From: a virus
Strand: one strand, 5' to 3'
IMG/VR virus record: IMGVR_UViG_3300036770_004227
Coordinates: 1-60,605 of that record
Length of the DNA stretch: 60,605 nt
The notes under the pieces were generated by a model, which had not been told where the DNA came from, searched no databases, and saw only the letters and a list, made by a program, of their open reading frames with translations. Shown here one piece after another: positions 42,874 to 51,879 of this stretch. A program made the translations under genes and the position numbers. Each line of letters starts with the position of its first letter. Within the stretch, counting starts at the first letter, position 1.

Positions 42874-45052
42874 GCTCGTCGGTATATAAGTCAGTTTGCG
42901 TTAAACTAAATTTACCACGATTAAAATAATCTGTAGCACTAAATCCAGGAGCATCTGTACCAAATCTGCCTGTTTTAAACCATGTGGTTGCTCCTGCTGC
43001 GCCGGCTAAATGAGCGACTGACAACAGTCCAGATATGACATCTTTGGGTGTGCTCTTTGTTATGGCACCAGTTGCTTGTAAAGTAGCATAGTTATCTTTG
43101 GCTAAATTAAATATGGCCTGCTCCTGTAACTCAGGTGAACTAAGAAACTCATCTAGATTCGCTATATTGTCTTTGCTGATCCAATTGTTTGGATTACTAA
43201 GTGTTTCAATAGTCGAATCGAGACCTTCCTTGATATAGCCTAATTTTTGAAGATCCTCCGCACTGAATTGATATTTACCGACGAAGCCTGCTTCTTCTAT
43301 CTTACTGTACAGACCACCACTTTCAGCATCTCCTAGTTGTGCAAACATTGCTCTTACTTCGGTTGATGCTAACTCTCCGATGCCATCAACTGGTATTGGT
43401 TGACTTATAAATGCAGCAGGTGTCGCAGCATTTACTAGATCCGCTGCCTCGGCTATCTTAGGTCCTTCTGGATTAACTATCGTTTGTGGAGATATAGGAT
43501 TACCATCTATGTCAATATCAAATACATCCGCTTGTGCTTGTAATTCTTCTATCGCCTGTTCAATTCCCTGTCTAAAGTATGGTTCATGTGTTGGCACTTT
43601 GTAGTTAGTAGTGAACAATGCTCCATCAAATACTACTTGTTGTACCACTGATCCATTGGGAACTGCTGCTACATCAGGCAAAGTGTATTTCTGCAATAAA
43701 ACTGGATTTTCTATGTTCGGACTATTTCCACTGCCATTAAGAGCAATGGTACTACCGTTAATAGCCATTTTACCAGATGCTTTTATTCGCATAGCAGATG
43801 AAGCCACCATGTCTAGCGTACTTGCACTTTTTGTTTCTATCTTCTTGCCAAACGATTTCAGTTTAACCAATGCTGTATGATTTATTTCCTGTGCCTCTAC
43901 GTTGAAATTTTTGGTAGTAGCAAAGTTTATATTTTCTCTAGCAAAAAAACTTATGTTCTTGTCACTGTGCATCATCAAATTACCAGATGTTCGCACTGAC
44001 ATATCTCTGGCTCCGTAAATTAGTATGTCGCCTTCCTTTGTTAATTCAACCCAGGCTGACCCAGCAGCATTACTAATGTAAATAATGCCTTCAGTGTCAT
44101 GTAATAGCACTTGATGGCCAGCAGAGGATTTAAGACGAACTAGATTATCTTTGCCGTAAATATCTCCATCGTCCATGATTAGGCTATGTCCGCCAACCCT
44201 AGTACTGACTATATAATTATTGGCATTAAAATTGCCCGTTGCTAACTTTGTTGCTAGATTGCTATCCAATGCTGGATCTTGAGGTGGTATAGGTCGTCCT
44301 GGAGTACTGACGCCAAACACTGAACTAGTTGGGTCTCGTTGACTACTACTCGTAATAGTACCACGAACTTCATCTCCATCTAAACCCTGTATCAATAGTT
44401 GTGCAGTTTTATATACGTGAAGTGGCTTTTTTACTTCCTTTACTGGTTGTGAATACCCAGATTTCAAATTTTCATTCCACTCACCAACGGGATATTTTTT
44501 GTTAGGATCTAATATAAATCCAGATTGTTCTATACTGTATTGATCAATGTACTTATAGTCAGTAGCACCTATTGCAGGTGTCATGTATATACTGGCACTT
44601 TTGTTAATACATGCAAACCAATAACCCTCAACCGATCCCTCTAAAAAGCAACATAAAACTTGATTGCCTACATCAGGTGGGATCATAAAAAACCCATAAG
44701 TTTGTGTGGTTTTCAAGAATGTATTAGCATCACGTGTTTCTGCCGGCGAGAATTCTGACCCTCTGATACCACTAGTTTGTCCGAAATATGGGCTAGCATA
44801 TGACACTAATTTCCAATTAACTGAATTATCAGGTTCTGGTCCGCCTAATTGTTTTATGTACACCCATAAACGTCCTGTTCTTGTGGACGTATCAAGTTTT
44901 TTTACAATACCAACGTAAATTCCAGATTGTGATGGTATTTCTTGACCAGATTTATCAAGAATGGATGGAGTTCTTGATCCAATAATAGGTCTACTTAATG
45001 AAGTCAATTTATATTTCCTATATTCCAGAGCCGGGCAATACACCCCAATCAA
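42869..45052 (-). CDS. 5: Baseplate hub/spike protein (T4 gp5-like) with C-terminal peptidoglycan-hydrolase domain
   Basis: The 727-residue protein opens with a gp5-type OB-fold (about 40-160: GIYVGIVKKLDTSTRTGRLW, MIPPDVGNQVLC). A beta-rich spike region follows (about 295-440) with repeats such as GDILIYGARDMSV and KNINFAT-like strands, as in VgrG/gp5 needles. Residues about 565-727 resemble lytic transglycosylases or muramidases (ESGGLYSKIEEAGFVGKYQF, with a Glu in ESGG as likely acid catalyst). In T4 gp5 the lysozyme is internal; here the hydrolase is C-terminal. It would pierce the peptidoglycan at injection. Confidence 0.8.
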   Translation of the reverse strand: MIGVYCPALEYRKYKLTSLSRPIIGSRTPSILDKSGQEIPSQSGIYVGIVKKLDTSTRTGRLWVYIKQLGGPEPDNSVNWKLVSYASPYFGQTSGIRGSEFSPAETRDANTFLKTTQTYGFFMIPPDVGNQVLCCFLEGSVEGYWFACINKSASIYMTPAIGATDYKYIDQYSIEQSGFILDPNKKYPVGEWNENLKSGYSQPVKEVKKPLHVYKTAQLLIQGLDGDEVRGTITSSSQRDPTSSVFGVSTPGRPIPPQDPALDSNLATKLATGNFNANNYIVSTRVGGHSLIMDDGDIYGKDNLVRLKSSAGHQVLLHDTEGIIYISNAAGSAWVELTKEGDILIYGARDMSVRTSGNLMMHSDKNISFFARENINFATTKNFNVEAQEINHTALVKLKSFGKKIETKSASTLDMVASSAMRIKASGKMAINGSTIALNGSGNSPNIENPVLLQKYTLPDVAAVPNGSVVQQVVFDGALFTTNYKVPTHEPYFRQGIEQAIEELQAQADVFDIDIDGNPISPQTIVNPEGPKIAEAADLVNAATPAAFISQPIPVDGIGELASTEVRAMFAQLGDAESGGLYSKIEEAGFVGKYQFSAEDLQKLGYIKEGLDSTIETLSNPNNWISKDNIANLDEFLSSPELQEQAIFNLAKDNYATLQATGAITKSTPKDVISGLLSVAHLAGAAGATTWFKTGRFGTDAPGFSATDYFNRGKFSLTQTDLYTDEQ

Positions 45053-47864
45053 CGTCTAAAACTTGCTGCGCCACTTGTGTGGGCGCCTGAGTATTTGTTT
45101 GCCCAACTGTACTTATATTGTCAAAAAGACCTCCAACATTTCTTCTGATTACACTTACACCTTGATTCACGGCATCAGAGGTTAATCTACCAGCAGTTTG
45201 TGTTACAGTATTTAATCCAAAATTCAACAAGTCACTTCCACTGCCACTGCCTAATCCAAAGTTGGTAAGTAGTTGTGCATTTACTGAGTTTGCGTCAGCA
45301 AGAAATTCTGTTTGAGATGGTACATTAAATCTAAATGAACGTTGTTGAGCGACAACAAGAGAAGTAGATATACTTTTTACTTGTTCTTGACGTAATGCAC
45401 TGTACTCTATGCCTATCTGATCAAACAATACTTTTGCCATTCTCAACGTTTGTTCAAATTTACCTCTACTGAATACGGAATCGACCGTAATTAGTTTGTA
45501 TACTCCACTGAAATTGCTATAGCCTAGCGATTTTGCTTCAATGAGAGATTCTGGTCCTAGTATCTCATTTGCTTTTATTGGTGCCAATCCTAGCGTTTCG
45601 TCGTAATCTGTCGGACTCAAAAAGTTAACAAATATATACAATTCACCAGTGTCCATGAATAGACTTTTATTAGCGGTCAATGCGGAATCTTGACCACCAG
45701 TGGGGCGATTATAAAAAAAGTCATCTTGTTTGATAAATAGCGGGTCACCTAGTATTCTTAGTTCCAGTTCAATCATGTCGGCACGTGCATCAATTAGCAG
45801 AGAATTTTTTAAGTCACCTGATGCTATTGCTTTCTGGGTATTACCACCGATCAAGGTAGTAGTATTCGAATTTCCAGTCACAGGGGCGACGCCAGGCGTA
45901 GCCACTGGATCGCCCGTAACAGGCAATGCTTGAGTAACCTTTGTATTGATAGGATCTGCGGCCGGACCTGCTGGATTTAATCCACTGCCAGTTGATCCTT
46001 GCACTGATTTGTTTAATGCAGCAGTTACTGCTAGAAGATATAAAGTATTGAAAGAGATATTCCAATCAAGTATATCACGATTTCTACCAGTGAACATATA
46101 ATCATATTTCTTTACATAACCCTCAACTCTGCCTCTAGGAGCGTATGGATATTTTGAAGAGATGGTGAATTTTTTAACGTGAAAAATTATTTGCTCTGGT
46201 ACATATCTTCCTAATGAATCATCCCATGATCCGATTTTTAGTGTAGGGACTATTTTGTACCAATTAAGAGGTCTACTAAACTTTTGAACTATTGTTTCAA
46301 TATTGGAACCACTCTGTACATCATTTTTTATTTGAGTAGCCAATTGTTGTTGATCAGGCAATACTATCTGATCTAGAATATAGTCACTCTGACGAACTAT
46401 GAAATCAATCAAACTAGTCATTGATGAGCCAGCAGGAACATTAATTACCCCAGATCTATAAGATAGACTATTTCCTTTTGCTGCGCCTCCCGCTGTCTGA
46501 GCATCCGTAGATGAATTTGATGCATTTGGATTAGAGCCAGCGATTGATGCGTCTGTTGGTTGAGGACCACTGAATAACTTTGCTCTACCTATTTCCTCAT
46601 CAAAAATTACAGCGTATTTAGTTGCATATTTTATATCGCCTTTATCCTTCAATGCGCTATAATAATCGTTAAATGCCTTAGAAATAGAATTTACATCTAC
46701 CGTAGTACTGGTTATTTTTTTAAGATTTGCAGCAGCAGTTGCTAAACGTGTATCTACATCACTTAGATTAGTTATACTGTCTACATCTTGTCCACCTGTT
46801 TGCACTATTTGCTCACGTAATCTAGTTAATTGACTAACTTCACGTTGAGCACTTGTTTGCTCATCTATTATGTTGGTAAAGGCATTAGCAGTTTCATAAT
46901 CATTAACATCTGGATTAAAAGCAGATGCAACTGTACTTGCATTAATTGTAGTACCAAAAGGCAAAGTAGAATTTAACTCAGATAATGCTTGATGATTGTA
47001 CGGCACTGCCTCTACTCTATATTCTGCACCTGACTGTTTTACTTGAGTTTCCACATTTATGATTCTTATAGGTATAATTTTCGTCAGATCGGTTATTTTT
47101 TCAGGTTTTGAATCTGCCGTATCTTTATAGCCAAAGAAATCTATCTGTAATACGTATGCCATTTGTATATATGCACCAGGTGCATTAACACTTCTTGAGT
47201 TAATCTCATCTGCCGCTGCAATCATCCGGTTAATTAATGTGAAGCCGTTTGGCTCTATTATAGTAAAAGAACACTCTATTAGATTTGAGTTAGTGTTACG
47301 TTTAGTCGGCAAAATGACGGTTTGCATTTTAAAGTCTTCAAAATAGAAGTCCTCTTTAAAATGTCTATTTCTCTTGAAATTTTCGTCATTATATCTACCA
47401 GCACTACTTATGATAACGTTTTTAGCAACATACGGTGATGGATTAGAATTAAAGTAATTTGCATTAATAACATTATTGTAATCTTCATTGGATAGCATAT
47501 GAAGACTGAGATTGTATGTGTATGAAGCGTATGCATGTAATGGATTATCAACAGGTTTTTGTATTTTCGGAGCGCCATTAATTTCGTAACTAAGTGGTCC
47601 AGTATATCCCTCAGTTCCCTGTTTATTTGGATTATATGCACTGGTTGTTGCAAGTAACACACTTTCATCTATATATGTCGATTCATCTAACGTTTGTCGC
47701 ACCCTCTGTGTTTCTGTTTGTATATCTACTAAACGCTGTCTGTCTTCTGCTGACAGTGGAGCACTAGTGTCAGATAATTGACCAGTTAATGCAGGTATAC
47801 CATCACCCAACGGGGTGGTAAGAGGATCTACAGCGAATGGTAATATATTTCCATCAACACTCAT
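45018..47864 (-). CDS. Large baseplate hub protein, gp27-position
   Basis: The 948-residue protein lies directly upstream of gp5 and overlaps it by 35 bases, the place where the hub partner gp27 is expected, but T4 gp27 has only 391 residues and direct sequence similarity is not obvious. Features include an N-terminal disordered region, ECSFTIIEPNGFTLINRM (about 205), and a late domain with RADMIELELRILGDPLFIKQ (about 695) and a beta-rich end. Patterns of this type occur in large structural proteins of aquatic T4-like phages. Hub role is inferred from position. Confidence 0.55.
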   Translation of the reverse strand: MSVDGNILPFAVDPLTTPLGDGIPALTGQLSDTSAPLSAEDRQRLVDIQTETQRVRQTLDESTYIDESVLLATTSAYNPNKQGTEGYTGPLSYEINGAPKIQKPVDNPLHAYASYTYNLSLHMLSNEDYNNVINANYFNSNPSPYVAKNVIISSAGRYNDENFKRNRHFKEDFYFEDFKMQTVILPTKRNTNSNLIECSFTIIEPNGFTLINRMIAAADEINSRSVNAPGAYIQMAYVLQIDFFGYKDTADSKPEKITDLTKIIPIRIINVETQVKQSGAEYRVEAVPYNHQALSELNSTLPFGTTINASTVASAFNPDVNDYETANAFTNIIDEQTSAQREVSQLTRLREQIVQTGGQDVDSITNLSDVDTRLATAAANLKKITSTTVDVNSISKAFNDYYSALKDKGDIKYATKYAVIFDEEIGRAKLFSGPQPTDASIAGSNPNASNSSTDAQTAGGAAKGNSLSYRSGVINVPAGSSMTSLIDFIVRQSDYILDQIVLPDQQQLATQIKNDVQSGSNIETIVQKFSRPLNWYKIVPTLKIGSWDDSLGRYVPEQIIFHVKKFTISSKYPYAPRGRVEGYVKKYDYMFTGRNRDILDWNISFNTLYLLAVTAALNKSVQGSTGSGLNPAGPAADPINTKVTQALPVTGDPVATPGVAPVTGNSNTTTLIGGNTQKAIASGDLKNSLLIDARADMIELELRILGDPLFIKQDDFFYNRPTGGQDSALTANKSLFMDTGELYIFVNFLSPTDYDETLGLAPIKANEILGPESLIEAKSLGYSNFSGVYKLITVDSVFSRGKFEQTLRMAKVLFDQIGIEYSALRQEQVKSISTSLVVAQQRSFRFNVPSQTEFLADANSVNAQLLTNFGLGSGSGSDLLNFGLNTVTQTAGRLTSDAVNQGVSVIRRNVGGLFDNISTVGQTNTQAPTQVAQQVLDVDWGVLPGSGI

Positions 47865-47868
47865 CGTA

Positions 47869-48171
47869 TTAACCTATTATTCCAGTGAGTGTTGATTTTT
47901 TAGGTAAGTAGATTTTTGAGCCTATCCGCATATCAAATATTGGATCCCGAACAGAATTGGGATTTCGTAGAGCAAATACCCACCATAAGTTTGCATCACC
48001 ATACAAGTCATATGCTAGTAAGTCTGGACGATACTGATAAGTCCTGTTAATTTCAAAAATCACATCATCTGCATTTTTTGGTATATCTGGAAAATTTGCT
48101 AAGTCTAAGAAATTTCCGTAAAATTGTGTTTTGCCGTATGGACTATTTCTAGCGTATGTAACTTGTGCCAT
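47869..48171 (-). CDS. 53: Baseplate wedge protein (T4 gp53-like), short form
   Basis: The 100-residue protein holds the gp53 core pattern: YQYRPDLLAYDLYGDANLWW, then FALRNPNSVRDPIFDMRIG and KIYLPK. gp53 clamps baseplate wedges together in T4 (196 residues) and has a LysM-like part. This one is about half length, retaining the core. Its start overlaps the stop of the gene upstream by one base. Confidence 0.75.
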   Translation of the reverse strand: MAQVTYARNSPYGKTQFYGNFLDLANFPDIPKNADDVIFEINRTYQYRPDLLAYDLYGDANLWWVFALRNPNSVRDPIFDMRIGSKIYLPKKSTLTGIIG

Positions 48172-49085
48172 TATATGAATCCTCCTTCAGGACTATTTCC
48201 ACCTCGTATTGTTTCTCCTCTCGCATATTTCTCCAACGTGAACTTGGCTACGTTACTTCTACTATAGACTGGTTGCAGACTCACTGAAATAGTGCTACTC
48301 GTAGGCAAACGAACAACACCGCCATACGAATCTTTAGGTGACGGAGGACCAACCGGTAACTGCCCGCTTGAACCTATATCAACTCCTATCGGTACTTGAA
48401 CATAGTCAACGTCACCTGACATCGTGTGTGAAAACTGTGTCACTACACATGGAATATGAGGCAAGTAAGCATCGCCATATCCATCCAAGAAAACAAGTGG
48501 CGGTGGACTGCCCGCATATTCGTCAGCACCAAAAAACATTTTTGTACATATTCTAAAGAACTGAATTGCTGCCATTAGATACTGGCCTTCTTTAACATTC
48601 TGAACAGTAAACTCACCATTTATTTGTATTGATCCAATTTCACTGCCTTCGTAAAAATAACTATTGTAGTTAGAATGGGTTAAAACTTGAGAACCATATC
48701 GTGCTGTATGACTCAATGTTATTGTTGGCGTATATGGAAATACTACCCCAGAAGTACCTGTTCTACTGTTTAATGCTCTAAGTAATGCGTTTGCAGGATT
48801 ATCATAAAACATGTTAGCAACAGTATTACTCATGCTAATTCTGACTCGCCAATCATTCTCTGGGCTTATTTCAGATCCATCAGAACTTTGAAAATTTATG
48901 TTAAATACACTACCGGCTATATCTTTAAGTAACCCATTTGCACCAGCAGTTAATCCTGCTTGCGCTAAACGTGCTCCACTTGAATCAGCGAAACTTAAAT
49001 TGTTAGCCAGTGCAGGTATACCAGATGAAGATGATATGTTTCTAGCAACACCCCCTTCTTCAAAATCACTTTCAAGGCCAGTCAT
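48171..49085 (-). CDS. Baseplate/tail-tube junction protein (tentative)
   Basis: The 304-residue protein contains NDWRVRISM (about 78), VVFPYTPTITLSHTARYGSQ (about 115) and NYNSYFYEGSEIG (about 142), a strongly recurring pattern in aquatic contractile phages for a tube- or hub-associated virion protein. It is the first gene of the long minus-strand baseplate block, behind a late box. It is probably equivalent to gp48 or gp54, the tube-initiating proteins; which one is not decidable by eye. Confidence 0.6.
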   Translation of the reverse strand: MTGLESDFEEGGVARNISSSSGIPALANNLSFADSSGARLAQAGLTAGANGLLKDIAGSVFNINFQSSDGSEISPENDWRVRISMSNTVANMFYDNPANALLRALNSRTGTSGVVFPYTPTITLSHTARYGSQVLTHSNYNSYFYEGSEIGSIQINGEFTVQNVKEGQYLMAAIQFFRICTKMFFGADEYAGSPPPLVFLDGYGDAYLPHIPCVVTQFSHTMSGDVDYVQVPIGVDIGSSGQLPVGPPSPKDSYGGVVRLPTSSTISVSLQPVYSRSNVAKFTLEKYARGETIRGGNSPEGGFI

Positions 49086-49107
49086 AATAATCCATAGTTA
49101 ATAAAAT

Positions 49108-49115
49108 TATTTATC
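49108..49115 (-). promoter_or_regulatory. Late promoter box GATAAATA heading the baseplate block
   Basis: GATAAATA on the minus strand, 22 bases before the first baseplate gene. It is well placed to drive the block down to gp5 and beyond. Confidence 0.55.
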
Positions 49116-49142
49116 ATATAATAATATGTGTTTATTATGTTG

Positions 49143-49172
49143 TTGACTTTCAATCACATTTTATGCTATTAT
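49143..49172 (+). promoter_or_regulatory. Sigma70-like promoter of the late sigma factor
   Basis: TTGACT (49143-49148), 18 bases, TATTAT (49167-49172), just before an AAAGGAG site at 49181. It is divergent from the late box of the baseplate block, so host-type polymerase makes gp55, and gp55 then drives the opposite strand. Confidence 0.6.
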
Positions 49173-49194
49173 ATTTTATCAAAGGAGAATAGCC

Positions 49195-50058
49195 ATTAAA
49201 ACAAACTATCTAAACAATAAAGACATTTTGAAAGAAATTCATAAAAGCAAAAATTCATATTGCTGCTATTTGGATTCCAGTTGCGAAGATTATGACATAA
49301 TATTAACAAGTGTTGATGCGATTGACGAAAATATAATTGCAGAGGCAACCAAGAATCGTGCAGAACGATTGTGTAAGATCGAATACGATCGTAGTTTACT
49401 AGAATCAGGCGAGAAGAAAAAATTAGATGATTTCAGTATTGACGAATCTGAGATATCATATACCGATTTAGTTTTTCGTGTAATGTCGTGGGAACATGTA
49501 CCGTCAGACTTATCTAAGTCGGCTAAAGCAAAAGAGCCTCAATTAGATGAGGATGCCGAGATTATACACACAGAATACGACGAGGAAGATGTAAAGCCTA
49601 ACAAATATATCAAAGTAAATTTCCCACCATTTTTACACTACAAGTTAGATGCTAATAAGACACCATACGTAGTCGGTAAAAGTCATTGGAAAGGGTCACT
49701 GGACAACGGATATTTCAGCAAAGATCATGGGAAAATGACTAATAAACTGGCTCATATGTTCATAAAATTGTGTGAACGATATGCTACTCGTAGCAACTGG
49801 CGTGGCTATACATACAACGATGAAATGCGTAGCCAAGCATTACTTCAGTTAAGTCAAATAGGACTTCAGTTTGACGAGAGTAAGAGTCTAAATCCATTTG
49901 CGTACTATACAGCGGCAATAACAAACGCTTTCACCAGAGTGTTAAATATAGAAAAACGAAATCAAAATTTACGGGATGACATCTTAGAATTGAACAACTT
50001 GAATCCAAGTTATACCCGACAGAATATGTTCACTGGCGGTGGTGGTTACGAAGAATGA
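49195..50058 (+). CDS. 55: Late-transcription sigma factor (T4 gp55), probable AUU start
   Basis: This is the phage sigma-like factor that directs host RNA polymerase to TATAAATA-type late promoters, with the gp45 clamp as coactivator. The C-terminal core NAFTRVLNIEKRNQNLRDD and KLAHMFIKLCERYATRSNW match T4-like gp55. The first NTG codon, TTG at 49228, has no ribosome-binding site. AAAGGAG (49181-49187) is seven bases before ATT at 49195, in frame, and translation from there restores NYLNNKDILKEI, matching NYVNNKELLQAI near the T4 gp55 N-terminus. Hence 287 residues, longer than T4 (185), with an acidic middle insertion. The 3' end is duplicated downstream. Confidence 0.85.
   Translation: MKTNYLNNKDILKEIHKSKNSYCCYLDSSCEDYDIILTSVDAIDENIIAEATKNRAERLCKIEYDRSLLESGEKKKLDDFSIDESEISYTDLVFRVMSWEHVPSDLSKSAKAKEPQLDEDAEIIHTEYDEEDVKPNKYIKVNFPPFLHYKLDANKTPYVVGKSHWKGSLDNGYFSKDHGKMTNKLAHMFIKLCERYATRSNWRGYTYNDEMRSQALLQLSQIGLQFDESKSLNPFAYYTAAITNAFTRVLNIEKRNQNLRDDILELNNLNPSYTRQNMFTGGGGYEE
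50017..50058 (+). repeat. Direct repeat, copy 1 (gp55 3' end)
   Basis: 42 bases ending with the gp55 stop, beginning CGACAGAA. By eye 39 of 42 bases match copy 2 at 50716-50757. Encodes the gp55 tail RQNMFTGGGGYEE and also supplies the stop codon of the antisense methyltransferase. Confidence 0.9.
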
Positions 50059-50633
50059 ACCTTTAATTCATCAGCAAATGAAAATATAGGCAATTTACTT
50101 TTATTCAATAGAAATTCAGACCATGTTTTTATGGATTTTTCCATAAGAACTGGTTCCTGAAATCCCTTACGAACTACTCCAACACCGTAATCTTCTTTGT
50201 ATATCTTGAATGTTATATCACTACGTTTAATTAAATCAAAACCTAACTTCCATACATCGCCTGTCCACGGTCCTCTCATAAACGGAGTTAATGGAACTAT
50301 TTGTTCTATTTCGTTATTTGGAAGCATATCATGTATTAAAATCGTTCCATTATCATTTAAGAATCTTAATGAATTTTTTAAATCCAATGATACTTGATCA
50401 TAGTAGTGAAGACCATCTATAAATATTAGATCAAAACGCTGAGTGTTATACTTAAAAAATTCATCACTAGTTAATCTGATATTTCCTCCACTATTTGGAT
50501 CAACTCCTATTTTGAATGGACAAGATACGTAATTGAAAGTTTCGTTATTTTCACATCCTATTTCCAAATATGTTTTATAGTTGTGTTTTTTAGCAAAATG
50601 CTGAATTATGTCTTTATGTTTAATGTCTATCAT
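50046..50633 (-). CDS. Class I SAM-dependent methyltransferase, inserted cassette gene
   Basis: The 195-residue protein has motif I YLEIGCENNETF (residues 22-33) and FDLIFIDGLHYYDQVSLDL (about 67-85), fitting a Rossmann methyltransferase of the Methyltransf_24 type, often acting on sugars or small molecules. Substrate is unknown. The gene runs antisense between gp55 and gp47, and its stop codon (TAA at 50048-50046) lies inside the gp55 coding end. It is bracketed by a 42-base direct repeat, indicating insertion as a cassette. No ribosome-binding site is visible before the ATG. Confidence 0.75.
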   Translation of the reverse strand: MIDIKHKDIIQHFAKKHNYKTYLEIGCENNETFNYVSCPFKIGVDPNSGGNIRLTSDEFFKYNTQRFDLIFIDGLHYYDQVSLDLKNSLRFLNDNGTILIHDMLPNNEIEQIVPLTPFMRGPWTGDVWKLGFDLIKRSDITFKIYKEDYGVGVVRKGFQEPVLMEKSIKTWSEFLLNKSKLPIFSFADELKVHSS

Positions 50634-50638
50634 GGAAA

Positions 50639-50646
50639 TATTTATA
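50639..50646 (-). promoter_or_regulatory. Late promoter box TATAAATA of the methyltransferase
   Basis: An exact T4 late octamer on the minus strand only five bases before the methyltransferase ATG. Transcription would start at or just after the ATG, implying leaderless mRNA or a chance match. Confidence 0.35.
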
Positions 50647-50715
50647 TTTAAGATAAGTGTTTTATTTTTTATCCGTTGTCTACGCTGTCTGAACGACTTT
50701 AATTTTAGTTATTTA

Positions 50716-50757
50716 CGACAGAACATGTTCACTGACGGTGGTGGTTACGAAGAATAA
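50716..50757 (+). repeat. Direct repeat, copy 2 (remnant of gp55 3' end)
   Basis: Matches copy 1 at 39 of 42 positions, including the stop position (TAA instead of TGA), but it is no longer joined to a gene. It lies in the 225-base gap between the methyltransferase start and gp47. The similarity continues a few bases upstream as AGTTAT in both copies. Confidence 0.9.
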
Positions 50758-50795
50758 TCGTATTTTTGTTACTCTGGTCTGTTTGATCAAAAAAA

Positions 50796-50824
50796 TTTAC
50801 AAATCTCCAGTGAATTGATAAAAT
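50796..50824 (+). promoter_or_regulatory. Sigma70-like promoter of gp47-gp46
   Basis: TTTACA (50796-50801), 17 bases, TAAAAT (50819-50824), 34 bases before the gp47 start. Confidence 0.6.
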
Positions 50825-50858
50825 AGTAAACCACATAATCATATCATTGGAGATTTAA

Positions 50859-51872
50859 TTGAATTTGTTCAAAAAAGCAATAGTATTCACTGACCTCCAT
50901 TTCGGCCTAAAGTCCAACAGTCAACTTCATAACGAGGATTGTTTGTCGTTCATTAAATGGGCTACCGAAATGGGCAAGAAAAATGGCTGTGACACCGCAT
51001 TATTTTTGGGTGATTGGAACAACAATCGTGCATCAATAAACATCCTGACACTAAACTATAGCATTAAAGCCCTAGAACATCTTAATGCTAATTTTGACCG
51101 GGTGTTTTTCATACCTGGCAATCACGATCTTTACTATCGTGATAAGCGTGACGTTCAAAGTGTAGAGTGGGCAAAACATCTAAAGAATGTCACTATCTGT
51201 AATGATTGGGTTAACGAGGGTGACGTCATCATTGCACCTTGGTTAGTAGGTGATGATCATAAGAAAATATCAAAACTTCGTGGTCGGTATACATTCGGTC
51301 ATTTTGAACTACCGCACTTCTTAATGAATGCTATGGTAGCCATGCCTGATCATAGCGAAATCAAGCGTGAACATTTTTCACATTTTGATCATGTGTTCAG
51401 CGGACATTTTCATAAACGACAAACTTCTAACAACATAACCTATATCGGTAATTGTTTCCCACATAATTATGCTGACGCAGGTGATGATGAACGTGGAGCA
51501 ATGATTCTTGAATGGGGTGGTAAACCAGAATATCATTCGTGGCCAGATCAACCAACATATCGTGTGCTATCTCTTAGCGATCTACTGAATCGCACTGACG
51601 AAGTTCTGAAGCCAAAGATGCATGTTAGAGTAAACATTGATATTGACATTTCTTACGAAGAGGCCAACTTCATCAAAGAGACTTTCGTCAAGTCTCATGA
51701 TTTGCGAGAAATTTCTATTCTACGAAACAAAAACACAGACATGGATCAATACGAAATGAAGGGCAATGTAAACTTCCAGACCGTTGATCAGATTGTTACT
51801 AATCAACTTAACTTAATAACCAGTGAACAGTATGACTCATCACTATTGTTGGATCTATATCGAGGACTATAA
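50859..51872 (+). CDS. 47: Recombination endonuclease subunit (T4 gp47, Mre11-like)
   Basis: The 337-residue metallophosphoesterase shows all nuclease motifs: D12 and H14 in TDLHFG, GDWNN (51-55), GNHD (87-90), H148 in FGHFE, and GHFH (182-185). With gp46 it resects DNA ends for recombination-dependent replication and host DNA degradation. The start codon is TTG, supported by GGAG six bases before it. gp46 follows after seven bases. Confidence 0.95.
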   Translation: MNLFKKAIVFTDLHFGLKSNSQLHNEDCLSFIKWATEMGKKNGCDTALFLGDWNNNRASINILTLNYSIKALEHLNANFDRVFFIPGNHDLYYRDKRDVQSVEWAKHLKNVTICNDWVNEGDVIIAPWLVGDDHKKISKLRGRYTFGHFELPHFLMNAMVAMPDHSEIKREHFSHFDHVFSGHFHKRQTSNNITYIGNCFPHNYADAGDDERGAMILEWGGKPEYHSWPDQPTYRVLSLSDLLNRTDEVLKPKMHVRVNIDIDISYEEANFIKETFVKSHDLREISILRNKNTDMDQYEMKGNVNFQTVDQIVTNQLNLITSEQYDSSLLLDLYRGL

Positions 51873-51879
51873 GTAATCT

